Below are positions 1-12,036 of a DNA stretch of 64,000 nucleotides, piece after piece. The stretch covers positions 48,271,242 to 48,335,241 of the forward strand of contig NC_053037.3 of NCBI RefSeq assembly GCF_002575655.3. The letters run 5' to 3'. The translations under genes were made by a program, and so were the position numbers. Each line of letters starts with the position of its first letter. The stretch's first letter is position 1. This DNA is from Aegilops tauschii subsp. strangulata. Its lineage: Eukaryota > Streptophyta > Magnoliopsida > Poales > Poaceae. Under the pieces are notes generated by a model that was given only the letters and a program-made list of their open reading frames with translations, was not told the DNA's origin and did not search any database.

Positions 1-321
1 AAAAGGGGACGATGGAGAAGGGAGATTTTGCAGGGCTGGAATTGGGGCCGCCAGATATTTCAATCCAGAACGTGGAAGCGCAAGCTTATTTTGTCGACAT
101 CCTTTTTGGGTGGGTGGGGTGGGGGAAGGTGGGAGGGAGGGGGTGGGTGGCTGGGTGCTACGCGTCCGTCCGACACACACGACCACCACGATACGACCCT
201 GGTCTGCCTGGTGCGCCTACATTTGAGAATGCAAACGAATCTTCTTTCATTTGCAAATGAATCTGTATGTATTACCATGCCCGTGTTTTCCTTGCAATAA
301 TTAGTCATTCGAAACGAGATA
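1..321. repeat. Host segment, copy A left half (split duplicate of 32165-32460)
   Basis: No gene is recognised here. The stretch matches 32170-32460 closely: both carry a 'ggctggaatt' / 'ggccgccagatatttc' block and both end in a 'cccgt.ttttccttgcaa' block. The right half of the same copy resumes at 28214. This therefore looks like ancestral sequence into which the retroelement nest was inserted. The central G-rich tract (about 108-152) is low complexity. The small ORFs here overlap one another in several frames and show no domain. Confidence 0.7.
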
Positions 322-425
322 CTCCCTCCGTTCACTTTTGCAAGTCGTTTCAGACAACTTAAAATGAACTGTTTTGCACATTGTCTGCAATGTCTTCAAG
401 GTCTTATAAAAGTGAACAGAGGGAG
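322..425. mobile_element. Stowaway-type MITE (about 104 bp)
   Basis: The element starts CTCCCTCCGTTCACTTTTG and ends in the inverted version, AAGTGAACAGAGGGAG. It is flanked by TA on both sides (320-321 and 426-427). Terminal inverted repeats of this sequence with a TA target duplication are diagnostic of Tc1/Mariner-derived Stowaway elements in grasses. It has no coding capacity. It sits in the host sequence just left of the retroelement nest. Confidence 0.85.
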
Positions 426-606
426 TACTATAAATTAATTAATGAGGATTTATTTAAAAAAATCGAAACGGTATGCACTGCCTTTATAATTCCGTAAAGG
501 GAAAAAAATCAAAACTGATTTGAATTGAGGACCATCCCGTAATAATTCGAAATAATTACCCGTAGGCGAGTTTCGAGGCGAAAGGGGAGGCGTTCGATTT
601 TCACTG

Positions 607-617
607 CCTTTATAAGG
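607..617 (+). promoter_or_regulatory. TATA box of the antisense coiled-coil gene
   Basis: The sequence CCTTTATAAGG lies 110 bp upstream of the ATG at 728 and is followed by a pyrimidine-rich leader, as in many grass promoters. It indicates that the plus-strand gene has its own promoter and is not read from the element's LTR. A similar 'ctgcctttataa' occurs near 477 and may be a duplicate. Confidence 0.5.
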
Positions 618-727
618 GGATGAGGATTCCCTTCTTCCCCCACACCTTCTCTCTTTCCCCGCCCTTCCAATCTCGAGCTCCAGCGCCCTGGTTCTCATCT
701 CCTTTGCACTCGAGCTAGAGCTCAACC

Positions 728-3700
728 ATGTCCGGATCCGGAGGTCAGGGCAAGTGGATGGTCTCCTCCGTCATGGAGGAGGACATTACAGAGCTTCGAG
801 CGGCCAGATACTTGGCGAAGGAAACCGCCCACCGTCTGCCAGCTGAGGGACAAGTCGTCCCCGCGCTGAAGCTCAACGAGAGGGTGGTATTCATCCCTCA
901 TTTCTTTCGCGGACTAGGTTTCCCACTCCGCCCCTTCGTCTGCGGGCTGATGTATTATTACGGGATACATTCCCACGATCTGTCCCCGAATTCCTTCCTC
1001 AACATCTCGGCGTTTATCATCGTGTGTGAGGCCTTCCTCCGCATCCAACCCCACTTCGGGCTATGGCTCAAAGTCTTCAACGTGAAGCCGAAGGTGGAGG
1101 ATGGCCAGCACGCGGAGTGCGGAGGAGCTATGGTGAGTAAGCTGTCCAATGTCTCCTGGCCGAAAGGCACTTTTGTGGAGACAGTAAAGGAGTGGCAGAA
1201 ACAGTGGTTCTACATCACGGAACCCCGTGGCACCACCTGGGCCGCGGCTGCCGAGTTCCGCTCTGGCGCTCCCCTGCGACTCACCTCCTGGGTCGAGAAG
1301 AGTCTGAACTGGTGCTCGCCCGATGAGCTGATTGCGCTGCAGACGCGCGTTCAAAGCATGACAACCAAGAACGTCATGCTTGTTGATGTAATTCAGGGGA
1401 TGTTAGTTCGCCTGATCCTCCCGTGCCAGCACAGAAGTCGCCCTCTGTGGGAGTTTGACCCAAAGAAGCATCAAACCCTGGTGAGGCTCTTCGAAACCAC
1501 TCATGAAGGTGCCTGGAAGTTGCTCTTTAAGGGTAACTAGAAACCGCCGGCCACAGATTCAGACCGCGGGCACGACATTAACCACCCCGCCAGTGAGGTA
1601 CGTTATTTTTTAACGCATCCTCTACTTGCTTGTTTCAAGGATGACGTCTGAGCTTTTAGCATCTGCTTTTTCAGGATTGGATGGAGAAGGCGAAGCGAAT
1701 CCAGTGTCCGGCTTCGCTGCCTGAAGAACCGGTCATCCCGCGTTTGGCGAAGATGCTGGTGCCGGCACCGTATAAGGCGCCGGAGAAGAAGGCCAAGGGG
1801 GCCAAAAGTGGCCCCCGTCGCAAGGGCGCTCCGGGCGTGACGTCCGAAGATGAAGAAGCCCATTCCTCCGTCCCTGAGGACGATGACGAGGAAGATGAGG
1901 AGGAGGAGGAGAAACCCTCCCCCTGAGGAGGGGAAGAAGAAAAGGGGGGCCTCCATGAATTTGGAGGCGGGAACACCCAAGAAGGGGAAGGGTGCCCCTG
2001 CGGTCAACACCGCGTGGGACGTCGACAGCAGTCCGGAGCGACACCTCCGCACTAAGCCTCGGGCCGCATCGTAAGTATCATGGCTCACATATTCAAGTGT
2101 ACCCGGCCTCTCCTTTTTATTGGTTTGACGTGCTTAATTGTGCTATTGCAGTCCGGCCCGTGATAGCATCCCACGATCCTCATCTGGAGGTTTGTTGGAT
2201 CCGGCGAAAATGGCCAGTATGTCGCCGCCGCCCGCTTGTTCCCCGAGGCTAAGGACGACACCGAAGTGTTGTCCCGGAGGACCGCTCCGAGCCGGGGAGA
2301 TGCCCAGGACGCTGTCCAGGAGGCGCCACAAGGCGAGACCTGTGCTGCCAGACACATGGGGGAGCAGATCCCCATGGAGACTGGCGAGGAGGGACGTATT
2401 CAGTTCGGCCCTCAGCCGAATACGATTCCGGGGACTGATGTGGCCCCGGAATCCGGCGCGCGCCTTCCTTCGAAGGAGAGGGGTGTGCCTATTCCACCGA
2501 CGACCCCTGTCCAACCAGCGGCACCGGATAACCTGATGGAGGCGCTACGAGGCGCCTCCATTGTGGACGAGCATCGTGTCCTTATGGGTGCGGTGATCGA
2601 GAAGGTTCAGTCTGCCAAGAGTAGACTAAACGAGGCCTGCAACAATCTGTTGACAGGTTTTGAGGTAAGTCGCGTAGAAAGAGAACACCCCGTGCTGACA
2701 GTAGCCCCTGAGATCCTGTCCGGCGTTCGGAAAGAAAGGCCGGACAGAGGATCAACCCTTTGTAGGAGACTAACTTGATATGTGTGAATAAGCACGCGTC
2801 GCTGTTGGCCGCGACCTCGCATGCTGCCGAAGTCTCTGAACTGAAGCAGAGGCTGGAGCAAGCCGAGAACGAGCTCGGTGAGGTGAAGACTCAGCTCCAG
2901 GAGAAGCAAGGTGTGTAACGACCTGCTGTGTATTCGGAAAGAATAAGTGGTATGTATTGACCAGAGTGCCATAATATGTGTAGGAGCAACGACCGAGGTC
3001 GAGGCCCTAAAAAAGGCCCTGGCCGAAGCCGAGGGGAAGGTTGTCCAGTAGCAAGCCGCCGTAAGAAGCTCAAGGCCCGGGTCGACGAGGTCCAGAAGGA
3101 GCCCCAGGACGCGGTAAAGAAGTGTGAGGCCTTGGAGCACGATGCATCGGTCCGAGAGACCGAACTCGCCAAGGCTCGTCAGAGCATGGAGGTCGCACGA
3201 AATGAGGCCCGGGACGCCCTCGAAGAGATCCAGGAGGCCAGGAAGATCACGGCGGGTAAGGCATTTAACATGCAAAGCAAGTATGCGGAGAGGAAGTACC
3301 TTTTACTAACCCGAATTCGGAGTTGCCCAGAGGCTTTTGCGGATCTACCGCGTAGCGTGTCCGATGCGGCGGAGTTCTTCCGAGCCAAAGAAGGGAGCTC
3401 CACGGAGAAGCTGTTCTAGACGCAGTACGCTGTGCTAGAACATCCGGTGCCCTTTACCGATCAGCTGAAACAGCCGGTCGAGCTGCACAGGGTGGCCGAA
3501 CTGGCCATGAAGGATTTAATAATCCGGCTGTGGCCGGCCGAGGCGATACCCAGCAGTTATTTTGGCCTTGTGAAGCGGGTGGTGGAAGCATGAACGCGGC
3601 TAGACATCGTCAAGCAAACAGTCTGCATCGAAGGTGCACGCATGGCTTTCGCCCGTTGCAAGATGTGGTGGGCAAAGATGGATGCCGTCGAGTTGGCCAG

Positions 3701-3811
3701 GGGGCCGCCAGAGGGCAAGGAGCACTGCACACCCGAACGATATTTTGCGGATGTCCTCGAAGGGTCTCGACTTGCAGCAGCGCAGTGCGGGCAGGACATT
3801 GTTTTCGAATG
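728..3811 (+). pseudogene. Antisense coiled-coil gene 1 of non-autonomous Gypsy element (PF04195-like)
   Basis: The first exon (728 to about 1540) encodes a 270-residue globular region of the plant 'putative gypsy type transposon' family (Pfam PF04195 from memory), whose biochemical function is unknown. Acidic/basic segments follow (1681-1926, 2236-2660). Donors such as GGTAAGT-like sites near 2664 suggest several introns. The 3' part (about 2800-3811) encodes a long coiled coil rich in Glu, Lys and Ala, then a conserved globular tail with motifs such as LPRSVSDAAEFF and YFGLVKRVVEA. The reading frame is broken by a TAG plus a shift at about 3049-3065, a TAG at 3417-3419 and a TGA at 3588-3590. 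It reads opposite to gag of its own element. The ATG at 728 has a clear leader and TATA box. Exon borders are approximate. Confidence 0.65.
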
Positions 3812-5034
3812 AACACACTCGTGTTTTGTCCTTGCCTTGTATGATATAAAAAGTTGGTTTGTAATATAATACTTATTATGTTTTAATTGTTTCCTCCTGT
3901 GCGGCCGTGTTGTATGGAATTTGAGGGTTGGCCAGTCGTCGGCTTCTGCCCTCACGTAGGTAGTACGGAGGTGTTCGGGATGGGATCTAAACAATCTTTA
4001 TCCAATTATATGGTCCTTGAAGGAGTTGTTTAGCGCAACGAACTAGGCAATCAGACTATGCGGCTTAAACACCCTCACTTAGCCATAGGAGTTTTATAAT
4101 AAAACATGGGCGCAACCCCTAGTATATGAACCTGAGTGCTGTGAGCGTCTGATCGGGAAGTACCGATCCTTCACGAAATGCGGAAAAAATCTCCAACAAT
4201 TTGTGACCTCCGAACAGCTGACCGGCTCTCGCCGCATCATGACAGACAGTTTTCGGCTTTCTCTACTGAGGTGCTCATCCGGTTTAGACCAGGGCACAAT
4301 CGCAGTAGTTCTCCCTTTACTACCCTAGCCGATGTATCGGAACGTAGGGTAGCAAGCACAGGAGCCGGGCAACCAAACTATTGACCAAAGACATGATTCG
4401 GAGCCAATGCATATAATGCTGAATTCGGGGTGTCGAACTTATCTATAAGAAGTGTTCGGACTTTGCTGCCGTATTATGGGGCGATGGGGAGCCCCTGGCG
4501 AATATGAAACGTGCCAAAGTGCACGGGTGCGAGAATATAAGTAATTAATGGCAAAGGAAAATAGAACAAGAGCAGAGGTAATATTTGGGGCCCCTTGACT
4601 TGGGCCGTGAGCTGTTTCCGTTAAAGTTGGGTTAATGCATCAAAGCGCATGTTTACAAATAGTACGAGAAGCAACCGGCTATTTAACATACCATAACCAA
4701 TGGAGAGCTGCTTTTGGGTACTGGAAAATAGGTAGAGTGATCGTTGGATTGTCCTCTAGGGCTTCCCCTGTATGCCTTTGCTCTGTGCCAATCTAGTGTG
4801 CTTGTCCATTAACAGGACCAGTGATCGGGCCGTCGGAGGAGGCCTGTATAAAACAGACCTAAAAAAGTAAAAGAAAATGGTGAAGTTATATGGGAGCCTG
4901 GGATCGGTCTAGCCGAACTGTGGGTCACGAGCTAGTTGTGCCTCCGTCGATGCCCATTGAATTTTAAGTGTGTAATTATGTACGCGTGGTACGAATGCCA
5001 CTACCTCATTGGGACTGGGACGGAGGCCGAACTG
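3812..5034. other. Non-coding spacer inside the element
   Basis: This stretch lies between the 3' end of the plus-strand coiled-coil gene and the end of the minus-strand gag-protease relic. In an autonomous Gypsy element, reverse transcriptase and integrase would lie here; I see no trace of them in any frame. It is moderately AT-rich and holds only short unrelated ORFs. Confidence 0.5.
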
Positions 5035-8000
5035 CTAATCGAGCTCTTGACGAGCCGAGCTGTCCTGTTGCAGTGTAGTCCGGACCCTCTTAATAATGTC
5101 CAGGGGCTCGGCAGCCGGATTTTGTTTTTGCTTGGGGAGGCCGCTCTGTACCTCTGCTGCTAGGGCGGCGGTGTGCTCTTCCGTACGGAGGGAGCGCTCC
5201 GTGTTTCCATTGACTGTTATGACGCCGCGCGGACCGGGCATCTTGAGCTTGAGATAAGTGTAGTGTGGCACCGCGTTGAATCTAGCGAACGCGGTTCGTC
5301 TGAGCAGTGCGTGGTAGCCGCTGCGGAAGGGGACGATATCGAAGATTAACTCTTCACTTCGGAAGTTGTCCGGGGAACCAAAGACAACCTCCAGTGTGAT
5401 TGAGCCCGTACAACGGGCCTCTACACCTGGTATGACTCCTTTAAAGGTAGTCTTTGTGGGTTTGATCCGTGAGGGATTAATGCTCATTTTGCGCACTGTA
5501 TCCTGATAGAGCAGGTTGAGGCTGCTACCACCGTCCATTAGGACTCGTGTTAGGTGAAATCCGTCGATGATTGGTCGAGAACCAGTGCGGCTGAACCGCC
5601 ATGACCGATACTAGTTGGATGATCTCGACGATCAAAGGTGATCGGGAATGACGACCATGGGTTGAATTTGGGGGCGACTGGCTCTACCGCGTAGACGTCC
5701 CTGAGTGCGCGCTTGCGCTCCCTTTTGCGAATGTGTGTAGCATATATCATGTTCACTATTTTGACTTGACGGGGAAACTTCTTCTGCCCCCCAGTGTCCG
5801 GCTGCCGGGGCTCTTCGTCGTCGTCCTCACTATGTGATCCCTTTTCTTTGTTCTCGGCGTTTAATTTGCCAGCCTGTTTAAAGACCCAACAATCTCTGTT
5901 GGTATGATTGGCTTGTTTGTCTGGGGTGCCATGTATCTGGCACGGACGGTCTAGTATGCGGTCCAAGATGGATGGTCCCTCACTGTTCCTTTTATAGGGC
6001 TTCTTCCGCTGGACGGACTTGGAGCCACTGCATCCGGCGTTAACTGTAGTGTCATCGGTGTTATCGCCATTGCTTCGGCGTTTGTGTCTATTGCGCCGGA
6101 GCTTGCCGGTGTTGATTTTGGCCTTGGAGGGGCTTATCCCATTTGCTGTGTTTTTACTGTGGGCTAGTCAACTATCCTCACCGACGCAAAAGCGGGTCAT
6201 GAGCGCCGTGAGGGCTGCCATAGACTTCGGTTTTTCTTGGCTGAGGTGGCGGGTGAGCCAGTCGTCACGGATGCTGTGTTTAAAGGCTGCTAGGGCTTTG
6301 GCATCCGGACAGCCAACAATCTGGTCCTTTTGGTTAGGAACCTAGTCCAGAATTTTCTGGCTGATTCTCCAGGTTGTTGAACTATATGACTTAAGTCGTC
6401 GGCGTCCGGTGGCCGGACATATGTACCTTGGAAGTTGTCGAGGAAGGCTTCTTCCAAGTCCTCCCAGCTGCCGATGGAATTTTCAGGCAGGCTGTTTAAC
6501 CAGTGCCGAGCTGGCCCTTTTAGCTTTGGTGGGAGGTATTTAATGGCATGGAGGTCGTCTCCTCGGGCCATATGGATGTGGAGAATAAAATCTTCGATCC
6601 ATACTGCGGGATCGGTTGTTCCGTCGTATGATTCAATATTGACGGGCTTGAATCCCTCGGGGAATTCATGATCCAGTACTTCATATGTGAAGCACAGAGG
6701 GTGTGCGGCGCCTCTATATCAGGCCACATCGCGACGTAGCTCTGATGGAGTCCGTTTTCGGCATTCGGCCCGGGCATGGTTAGGTTTATCACGTCCAAAT
6801 AGGTAGCCGTCGTCGTGTCTCGAGGCACGTCCTCGCGATCCGTAGATCAATCTTGTATGTCTTGCTCTACTATCCAGGGTCTGCCGGAGGTCGTACCTAT
6901 GATCCCGAGTTGTTCCCTCTTTATTTTTACGGGGCGGCAGGGCAGGCTGCCGCTCGGCCTGAGTTGCCGCTTCATCCCGACCGCGGGGTGGTTGGTCCGC
7001 CGCACTCTCCCGACCACGTGATGGTCGTTCCGCATTACGCGAGGGAGATGTGGGCTCCGGCGCCTCCTCATCAAACTGAGGTAGCAGTCTACATTTCGGG
7101 TAGCTCTTGGCGGGGCGCTTGAGGCCATATTCTTCGGCTGCCAGAACATCAGTCCATCTGTCGACGAGCAGATCTTGTTCAGCTTGAAGCTCCTGCTGTT
7201 TCTTTTTCAGGCTCCTTGCAGTGGCTATGAGCCGAAGCTTGAAGCGCTCCTACTCCAGAGGCTCCTCAGGCACGATGAAGTCTTTTTTGCCGAGGCTCAT
7301 CTCCTCCTCGGAGGGCGGACAGTAACTATCGTCCTCCGAGTCTTCTTCTATGGCTTGTTCGTCAGGGCTGACATGCCCTGATTCCCCATTGTCTCGTTCG
7401 GCAGTTTGTTCATCGGGTTCTTCTGTGTCTTCAGCACCATCCGGAGTGTTGTCATCTCCTGTGTTGGTGTTGCTATCTCTGCTGCGGCGGGATTTAGAGT
7501 GGCGCCGCTGACGCCGGCGCTTTGGTTGTGTCTTAGAGGGGTCATCCTCCTTTGCTGGGTTTTCCTTGTCATCACCACTATTATATTTTGGTGTATCCAC
7601 CATGTATACGTCATATGAGGAGGTGGCCGTCCATCATCCGGTGAACGGCGTGGCTTGGGCCTCCTCTTCTCCGGCGTCGTCGTCCATACCGTCGATGTCT
7701 TCGGAGTCATAATCGAGTGTGTCGGTTAATCATCGACGGTGGCTATGAAGTGGGTGGTGGGTGGGAAACGAAATTCCCCATCATCGGCCTCCAGTTCGAG
7801 CCGGAGATAATTCGGCCGTGAGTCCTCCGCCAAGGACAGGTTCTTTAATGAATTCAGTACATCGCCCAAGGGCGAGTGTTGAAAGATGTTTGCGGCGCTG
7901 AACTCGAAAATTGATAACCGATCAAGCTCGGTGTTCACAGACGCACGTGGTTCGGAACTTGCAGCCGGAAACGAGTCCGGAGTTCCGTTGACACAGACAT

Positions 8001-8397
8001 TGCATGAGGCTGAGTCTGTGTGCAGCTCCAACGCCGCGGAATCTGTGGCCTTGGATGGTGTGATCGGCTTCGGATCTAAGTCCAAAGCAGTTACAGGAGC
8101 CATCTCCTGGGTGTGGTCCGATGACAGATTTAAGTCATGTTCATCGGGGTGAGCGATCGCCGCGGTCTCGAATCCAGTGAAGATCAGGTCTCCACGGATG
8201 TCCGCGATGTAACTCAAGCTTCCGAATCTAACCTCATGGCCAGGGGCGTAGCTATCGATCTGCTCTAAACGGCCAAGCGAGTTGGCCCGCAGTACGAAGC
8301 CGCCGAACACGAAGATCTGTTCGGGGAGGAAGGTTTCCTCTTGGACAGCGTCGCTATGGACGATTGAAGGAGCCATCAAACCTATTGAGGACGACAC
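5035..8397 (-). pseudogene. gag: gag and aspartic protease relic of Gypsy retrotransposon
   Basis: Transcribed leftward from just inside the 5' LTR. The first ORF (8397-7726, 223 residues) is acidic and probably the gag N-terminus. Acidic linker segments follow (7710-7250). The capsid-like core is at 6571-6290, with the motif LPPKLKGPARHWLNSLP typical of retrotransposon gag. A basic nucleocapsid/linker lies at 5966-5550, and 5538-5035 is a retropepsin with DGGSSLNLL at the active site. The DGGS form of the usual D-S/T-G motif is typical of Tat-lineage elements. The gene lies in at least three frames with stops between the pieces, so it is not functional. Coding stops after the protease: no RT, RNase H or integrase follows, making the element non-autonomous. 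Confidence 0.75.
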
Positions 8398-8423
8398 AGT
8401 GGAACTCTCAATGAAAGCACCAA

Positions 8424-8901
8424 TGTCGGTGTCAAAACCGGCGGATCTCGGATAGGGCGTCCCGAACTGTGCGTCTAAGGTCGATGGTAACAGGAGACAT
8501 GGGACGCGATGTTTACCCAGGTTCGGGCCCTCTCTATGGAGGTAATACCCTACTTCCTGCTTGATTGATCTTGATGAATATGAGTATTACAAGAGTTGAT
8601 CTACCATGAGATCGTAATGGCTAAACCCTAGAAGTCTAGCATGTATGACTATGGTAATGTATATCTCTATTCGGACTAAGTCCTCCGGTTTATATACACA
8701 CCGGGGAGATTTAGGGTTACATCTTGTCGTTTACATACAAGGGAATCTTCATAATCGATCACCAAGCTTGCCTTCCACGCCAAGGAAGGTCCTATCCGAA
8801 CATGGGTATAGTCTTCGGCCTTCATGTCTTCACAGCCCATCAGTCCGGCCCATGGATAACAGGCCGGACGCCCGAGGACCCCTTAGTCCAGGACTCCCTC
8901 A
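8424..8901 (-). repeat. 5' LTR (478 bp) of the Fatima-like element
   Basis: On the plus strand it runs from TGTCGGTGTCAAAACCGG to GTCCAGGACTCCCTCA, a TG...CA unit of 478 bp. Gag begins 27 bp inside it on the minus strand, so it is the 5' LTR. Its partner should lie near base 450 but is missing. The junction at 8901/8902 falls inside the LTR of another element, showing insertion of one element into the other. Confidence 0.8.
8687..8697 (-). promoter_or_regulatory. TATA box in the 5' LTR
   Basis: On the minus strand this reads GTATATAAACC, about 205-215 bp from the LTR start, a normal place for the U3 promoter of a short Gypsy LTR. Transcription would run leftward into gag. Confidence 0.5.
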
Positions 8902-9195
8902 GTTGGTGATGTTGGAAAGCCTCGGGCTCAAGGGTGGTGCGGTCCGCTGGTGTTGGGCAAGTTGCCCTGGCGAGGCCCTTGCCGGGGCCGTGGAGGCCGC
9001 CCCGGCAAGGGTCTTGCCGGGGGAGTCCACCTCGCCCTCTTGCTCTTTGTGTCTCTGTCTTGGCGTTGCCTTGATCGCCTTGTGGCCTCGGCTTCCCTCA
9101 CCTGCCCTGCATAGTGTGGCCATGGGCGTAGCTCTGACTACCCGTGCACAGGTAAAGGGGTGCGGAAGCAGAGCCCCTACTTCTGTACACCGACA
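8902..9195 (-). repeat. 3' LTR fragment of the second element
   Basis: These 294 bp correspond gap-free to 23511-23804 and end in CACCGACA, like the intact LTR. The first 800 bp of this LTR (in plus orientation) are gone: insertion of the Fatima-like element at 8901/8902 followed by a deletion that also removed the Fatima-like 3' LTR would explain it. The adjacent GGAGCCCCCGGG reads as a purine-rich tract on the minus strand. Confidence 0.8.
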
Positions 9196-9435
9196 GGAGC
9201 CCCCGGGCCTGGGTCACACATAAGCACAACGCGTTGTTGGGCTAGGCCCAGAACGGTGCCCGGGCAGGCGGGGCCGATTTTACCGTGGTAGCTTTTCCGC
9301 GCGCTGCGCTTCCCCACGACCCGCGTTGAACGCGCAACGTGGAGGGCCGTGAGTGACGTGGGAGGCATGCGTGGGGCGCCTGCTGCACGCATGCGTCACG
9401 TCGCAGTAAATGGTAAAGAGGCGGCCCGCGCCTTC

Positions 9436-9447
9436 CCCATAAAAAGG
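9436..9447 (+). promoter_or_regulatory. TATA-like box of antisense coiled-coil gene 2
   Basis: The sequence CCCATAAAAAGG lies about 150 bp upstream of the ATG at 9595 in a GC-rich region followed by a CT-rich leader (9475-9590). This parallels the arrangement upstream of the related gene at 728, supporting an own promoter for this plus-strand gene. Confidence 0.45.
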
Positions 9448-9594
9448 AATAACCGCGGGCGCGCTACTCATTTACCCTCTGCGTTTTCCCCAATCTCGGC
9501 ACTGCCGTCCCCATCTTCTTCCTCCTCGAGCTCGCCTCTGCTTTTCGCTGCTTCGCCCCCATTGCTCTCGACCCTCTGCCTTTGCTCAGTCGCC

Positions 9595-12036
9595 ATGGCG
9601 CCCAAGACCGGCAAGGGAAAGGGCAAAGGGGCGGCTAAGGATGTCGCGGAGAAGGAGGTGCCGGAGAACGAGGCAGCGGTGCGGCGAGCGCAGGTCGCCT
9701 ACTTCTCCCCGTCGTCGGTCGACGTGTTCCATCTCAAGGACATCTACAGGCCCCTGTGGGCGGCGAAGACGACGGGGCACCCCACCACGCGCATCATCCC
9801 CGCCGATTGCAGCGAGGCCGGCCCCAAGCGGTACCCCTTCTTCGTTGATTTATTCTCCTGCGGGCTCTGCCCCCCTTTTTCCGATTTCTTCAACGACGTC
9901 ATGCACACCTTCAGCTTCCCTCTCCTGGACCTCACGCTGAACGCCGTGGCGTACATGGCGCTCTTCGCCCACCTCTGCGAGGGCTTCGTCGGAGTGCTTC
10001 CCAGCACGGCGCTCTTCCGCCACTACTTCTCCCCTTGCCTCCAGCCAGGGGGCGCCCTCTCCGGGAGCATCTCCTGGGTCCCGAGGGCCCAAGGGAGGGA
10101 CACGTATCCGGAGGGCGCCCACAAGGAGAGGTGGGAAGAGTGGCGGGGCCAGTGGTGCTGGATCGAGGAGGAGAACCCGCCGGAGTTCTGTCGGGTTCCC
10201 CGGAGCCCGCCGCTTCACGGCGATGACTAGAGCGACATCGATCCCGACGACGCGAAGCTCTCGATTGCCGTCGCCAGAATCCATCATCTCACCACGGCCG
10301 GGCTCACCCTTGTGATGATCGGGGCGGACTTCATCCGCCGCCGAATTGCCCCGCTGCACAACAAGGGGAGGCCGGCCTGGCTTTTCAGGAACGCGGCCGA
10401 CATCATGAGGCTCCGCCCTGGCCTGAAGCACGACTTCACGGTGATGGGGCACGGCCATCACTGCCAGAGGCTCTTCCAGCTCGACGTGTTCGCCGACGGC
10501 AGGGTGGAGAGGACCGGCAGGGCCGCGAAGGCCAACAAGACCATCAAGGGGCCCTTATTCGGGTTGCCGCCGGGCATGTTCCTGCTGAGCAACAACACGT
10601 GCCAGGCCGCCATCCTCAAGATGATGCCGGTTTTCAACGCGCACGGTCTCGACCCGTCCTGGGTCGCGCCCCCGGCACGCGAGGTGCAGGAGTTCTTCGA
10701 AAACTTGTCTAGGACTTCGAGCGTGAGGAGCTGCTGCTCATCACGGAGACCACCTAGGCGGATATCAACTACATCCCCGCCAGGGTGGCAGAGGCGCAGC
10801 TCGCCATGGAGGCAGGCAGCACTGGCGGCGTGGAGGACGAGGACGGCGTGGCCGTGGAGGAGATGGAGCTCGCCCAGTGGGCGAAGGCTGCCAGGAAGGC
10901 CAGCAGTGCCAACACCGGGGCTCCTCCCGTCGAGGATGTGGGCGAGGAGGCGACCGAGGGAGAGGCCGAGTCCGACGATCCTCCGGCCACGGGGAGAGGG
11001 CGTGTCCTGCGGCGGTCCAGCTCTGGCGAACCGGTCCGGCGAACCAGCCGTGGCAAGGGGCCCAGGGGGAGCCCGTGCGCCAGACGAGGGCCACGACGGC
11101 GAGGAAGGCGGCGAAGACCACGGTGGCGAAGAAGAAAGCGACTGCCTCTTCTTCGTCCAAGCATCGCCGGACCCCATCCCCCTCTCCTCCTCCCGCAGAC
11201 CTCGACACGGGGGTTGTCTTCAATCTTGGGTCCCTTAGCCCAATGAGGAAGCGGAAGGCAGTGGAAGAGGAGGCGGAGGACGAGTCAGTGTCTGCCCTTC
11301 CCCACCTCCATTCTTCGTGCTGCCTTTATTGACTTGTTTCTGTCTCCGTAGTGACAGGGAGACGCTGGCCCAGAGGGTGGCGAAGAGGGCCAGGGCGTCG
11401 GCAGGCGACCAGCCCCCGGCGGGCGCTTCGCACACGCCGGTGGTGGAGGTCAGGTCAGACAGCAGCCCCCGGCGCACCCCCGGCTTAGCCCCCAGCGCGA
11501 GTTCACCATCTACTCCTTGTCAACGCGTGCCAGGGTACGGCTTCTCGGCGCTAACCTTGTCGTGGCTCCAGGAGGAGAACGGCACCGGGAGGAGCCACCA
11601 AGGGCCGCCTCCAACACGCCGTCCCTATCAACCACACCGCCCCGAGGGGCGTCCCCGGCGAGGGCACCAAGCGCCGAGCTCATGCGCACAGAGGAGGAGG
11701 AGGTGGACTTGGGCGCTGGTGGCTCCGTCCCGGCAACAGATGTTGGCAGGGAGGGGGCCACTTCTTCCCAGCCCGGCACGGGTAAGCCACCTGCTTTCCC
11801 TTCTTTCTTCTTTGAATCTTGATCTTGGACCTACCTTATTCTCCCTCTTGGCATCCAGATCCCCCCCTCCCCTGGCGGACCAAGAGGACACCGACACCAT
11901 CATCACGGAGGTCGCCCAGGCTGCCGTGGCCGAGGCCGATAAGGTTACCGCCGAAGAGGCCGCCGAGACCGCCGCCGAGGACACCACCAAGGGGCCTGCC
12001 AGAGGGACCGAGGAGGATGCCACCGAGGAGGCCGGC
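9595..12036 (+). pseudogene. Antisense coiled-coil gene 2, 5' part (PF04195-like)
   Basis: Translation should start at 9595 (GCCATGGCG context) and gives MAPKTGKGKGKG, then a globular domain like that of the gene at 728 (for example a shared pattern around FFVDLFSCGLCPPFSDFF and the later GLPPGMFLLSN), continuing to about 10710. A Lys/Arg-rich, disordered region with a nuclear-targeting look follows (about 11085-11250), then an intron at about 11286-11350 and Ala/Glu-rich repeats. Lesions: in-frame TAG at 10228-10230, a frameshift near 10710, TAG at 10755-10757 and a frameshift near 11060. At 12036 the coding sequence is interrupted by a solo LTR and continues at 20562 in the same frame once the LTR and one target-site copy are removed. 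The gene runs opposite to the element's gag. Confidence 0.65.

Larger units (their letters stand above)
450..8901 (-). mobile_element. Truncated non-autonomous Gypsy LTR retrotransposon (Fatima-like)
   Basis: The element reads on the minus strand. Its 5' LTR is at 8424-8901, followed leftward by gag and protease remnants (8397-5035), a non-coding spacer and an oppositely oriented gene (728-3811). No reverse transcriptase or integrase is present, and the left (3') LTR is absent, so the left boundary near 450 is a deletion junction rather than a natural end. The minus-strand LTR start (TGAGGGAGTCCTGGACTAAG) resembles the wheat Fatima family as I recall it; this is unverified. The element lies inside the LTR of the neighbouring element, whose sequence resumes at 8902. 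Confidence 0.75.
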
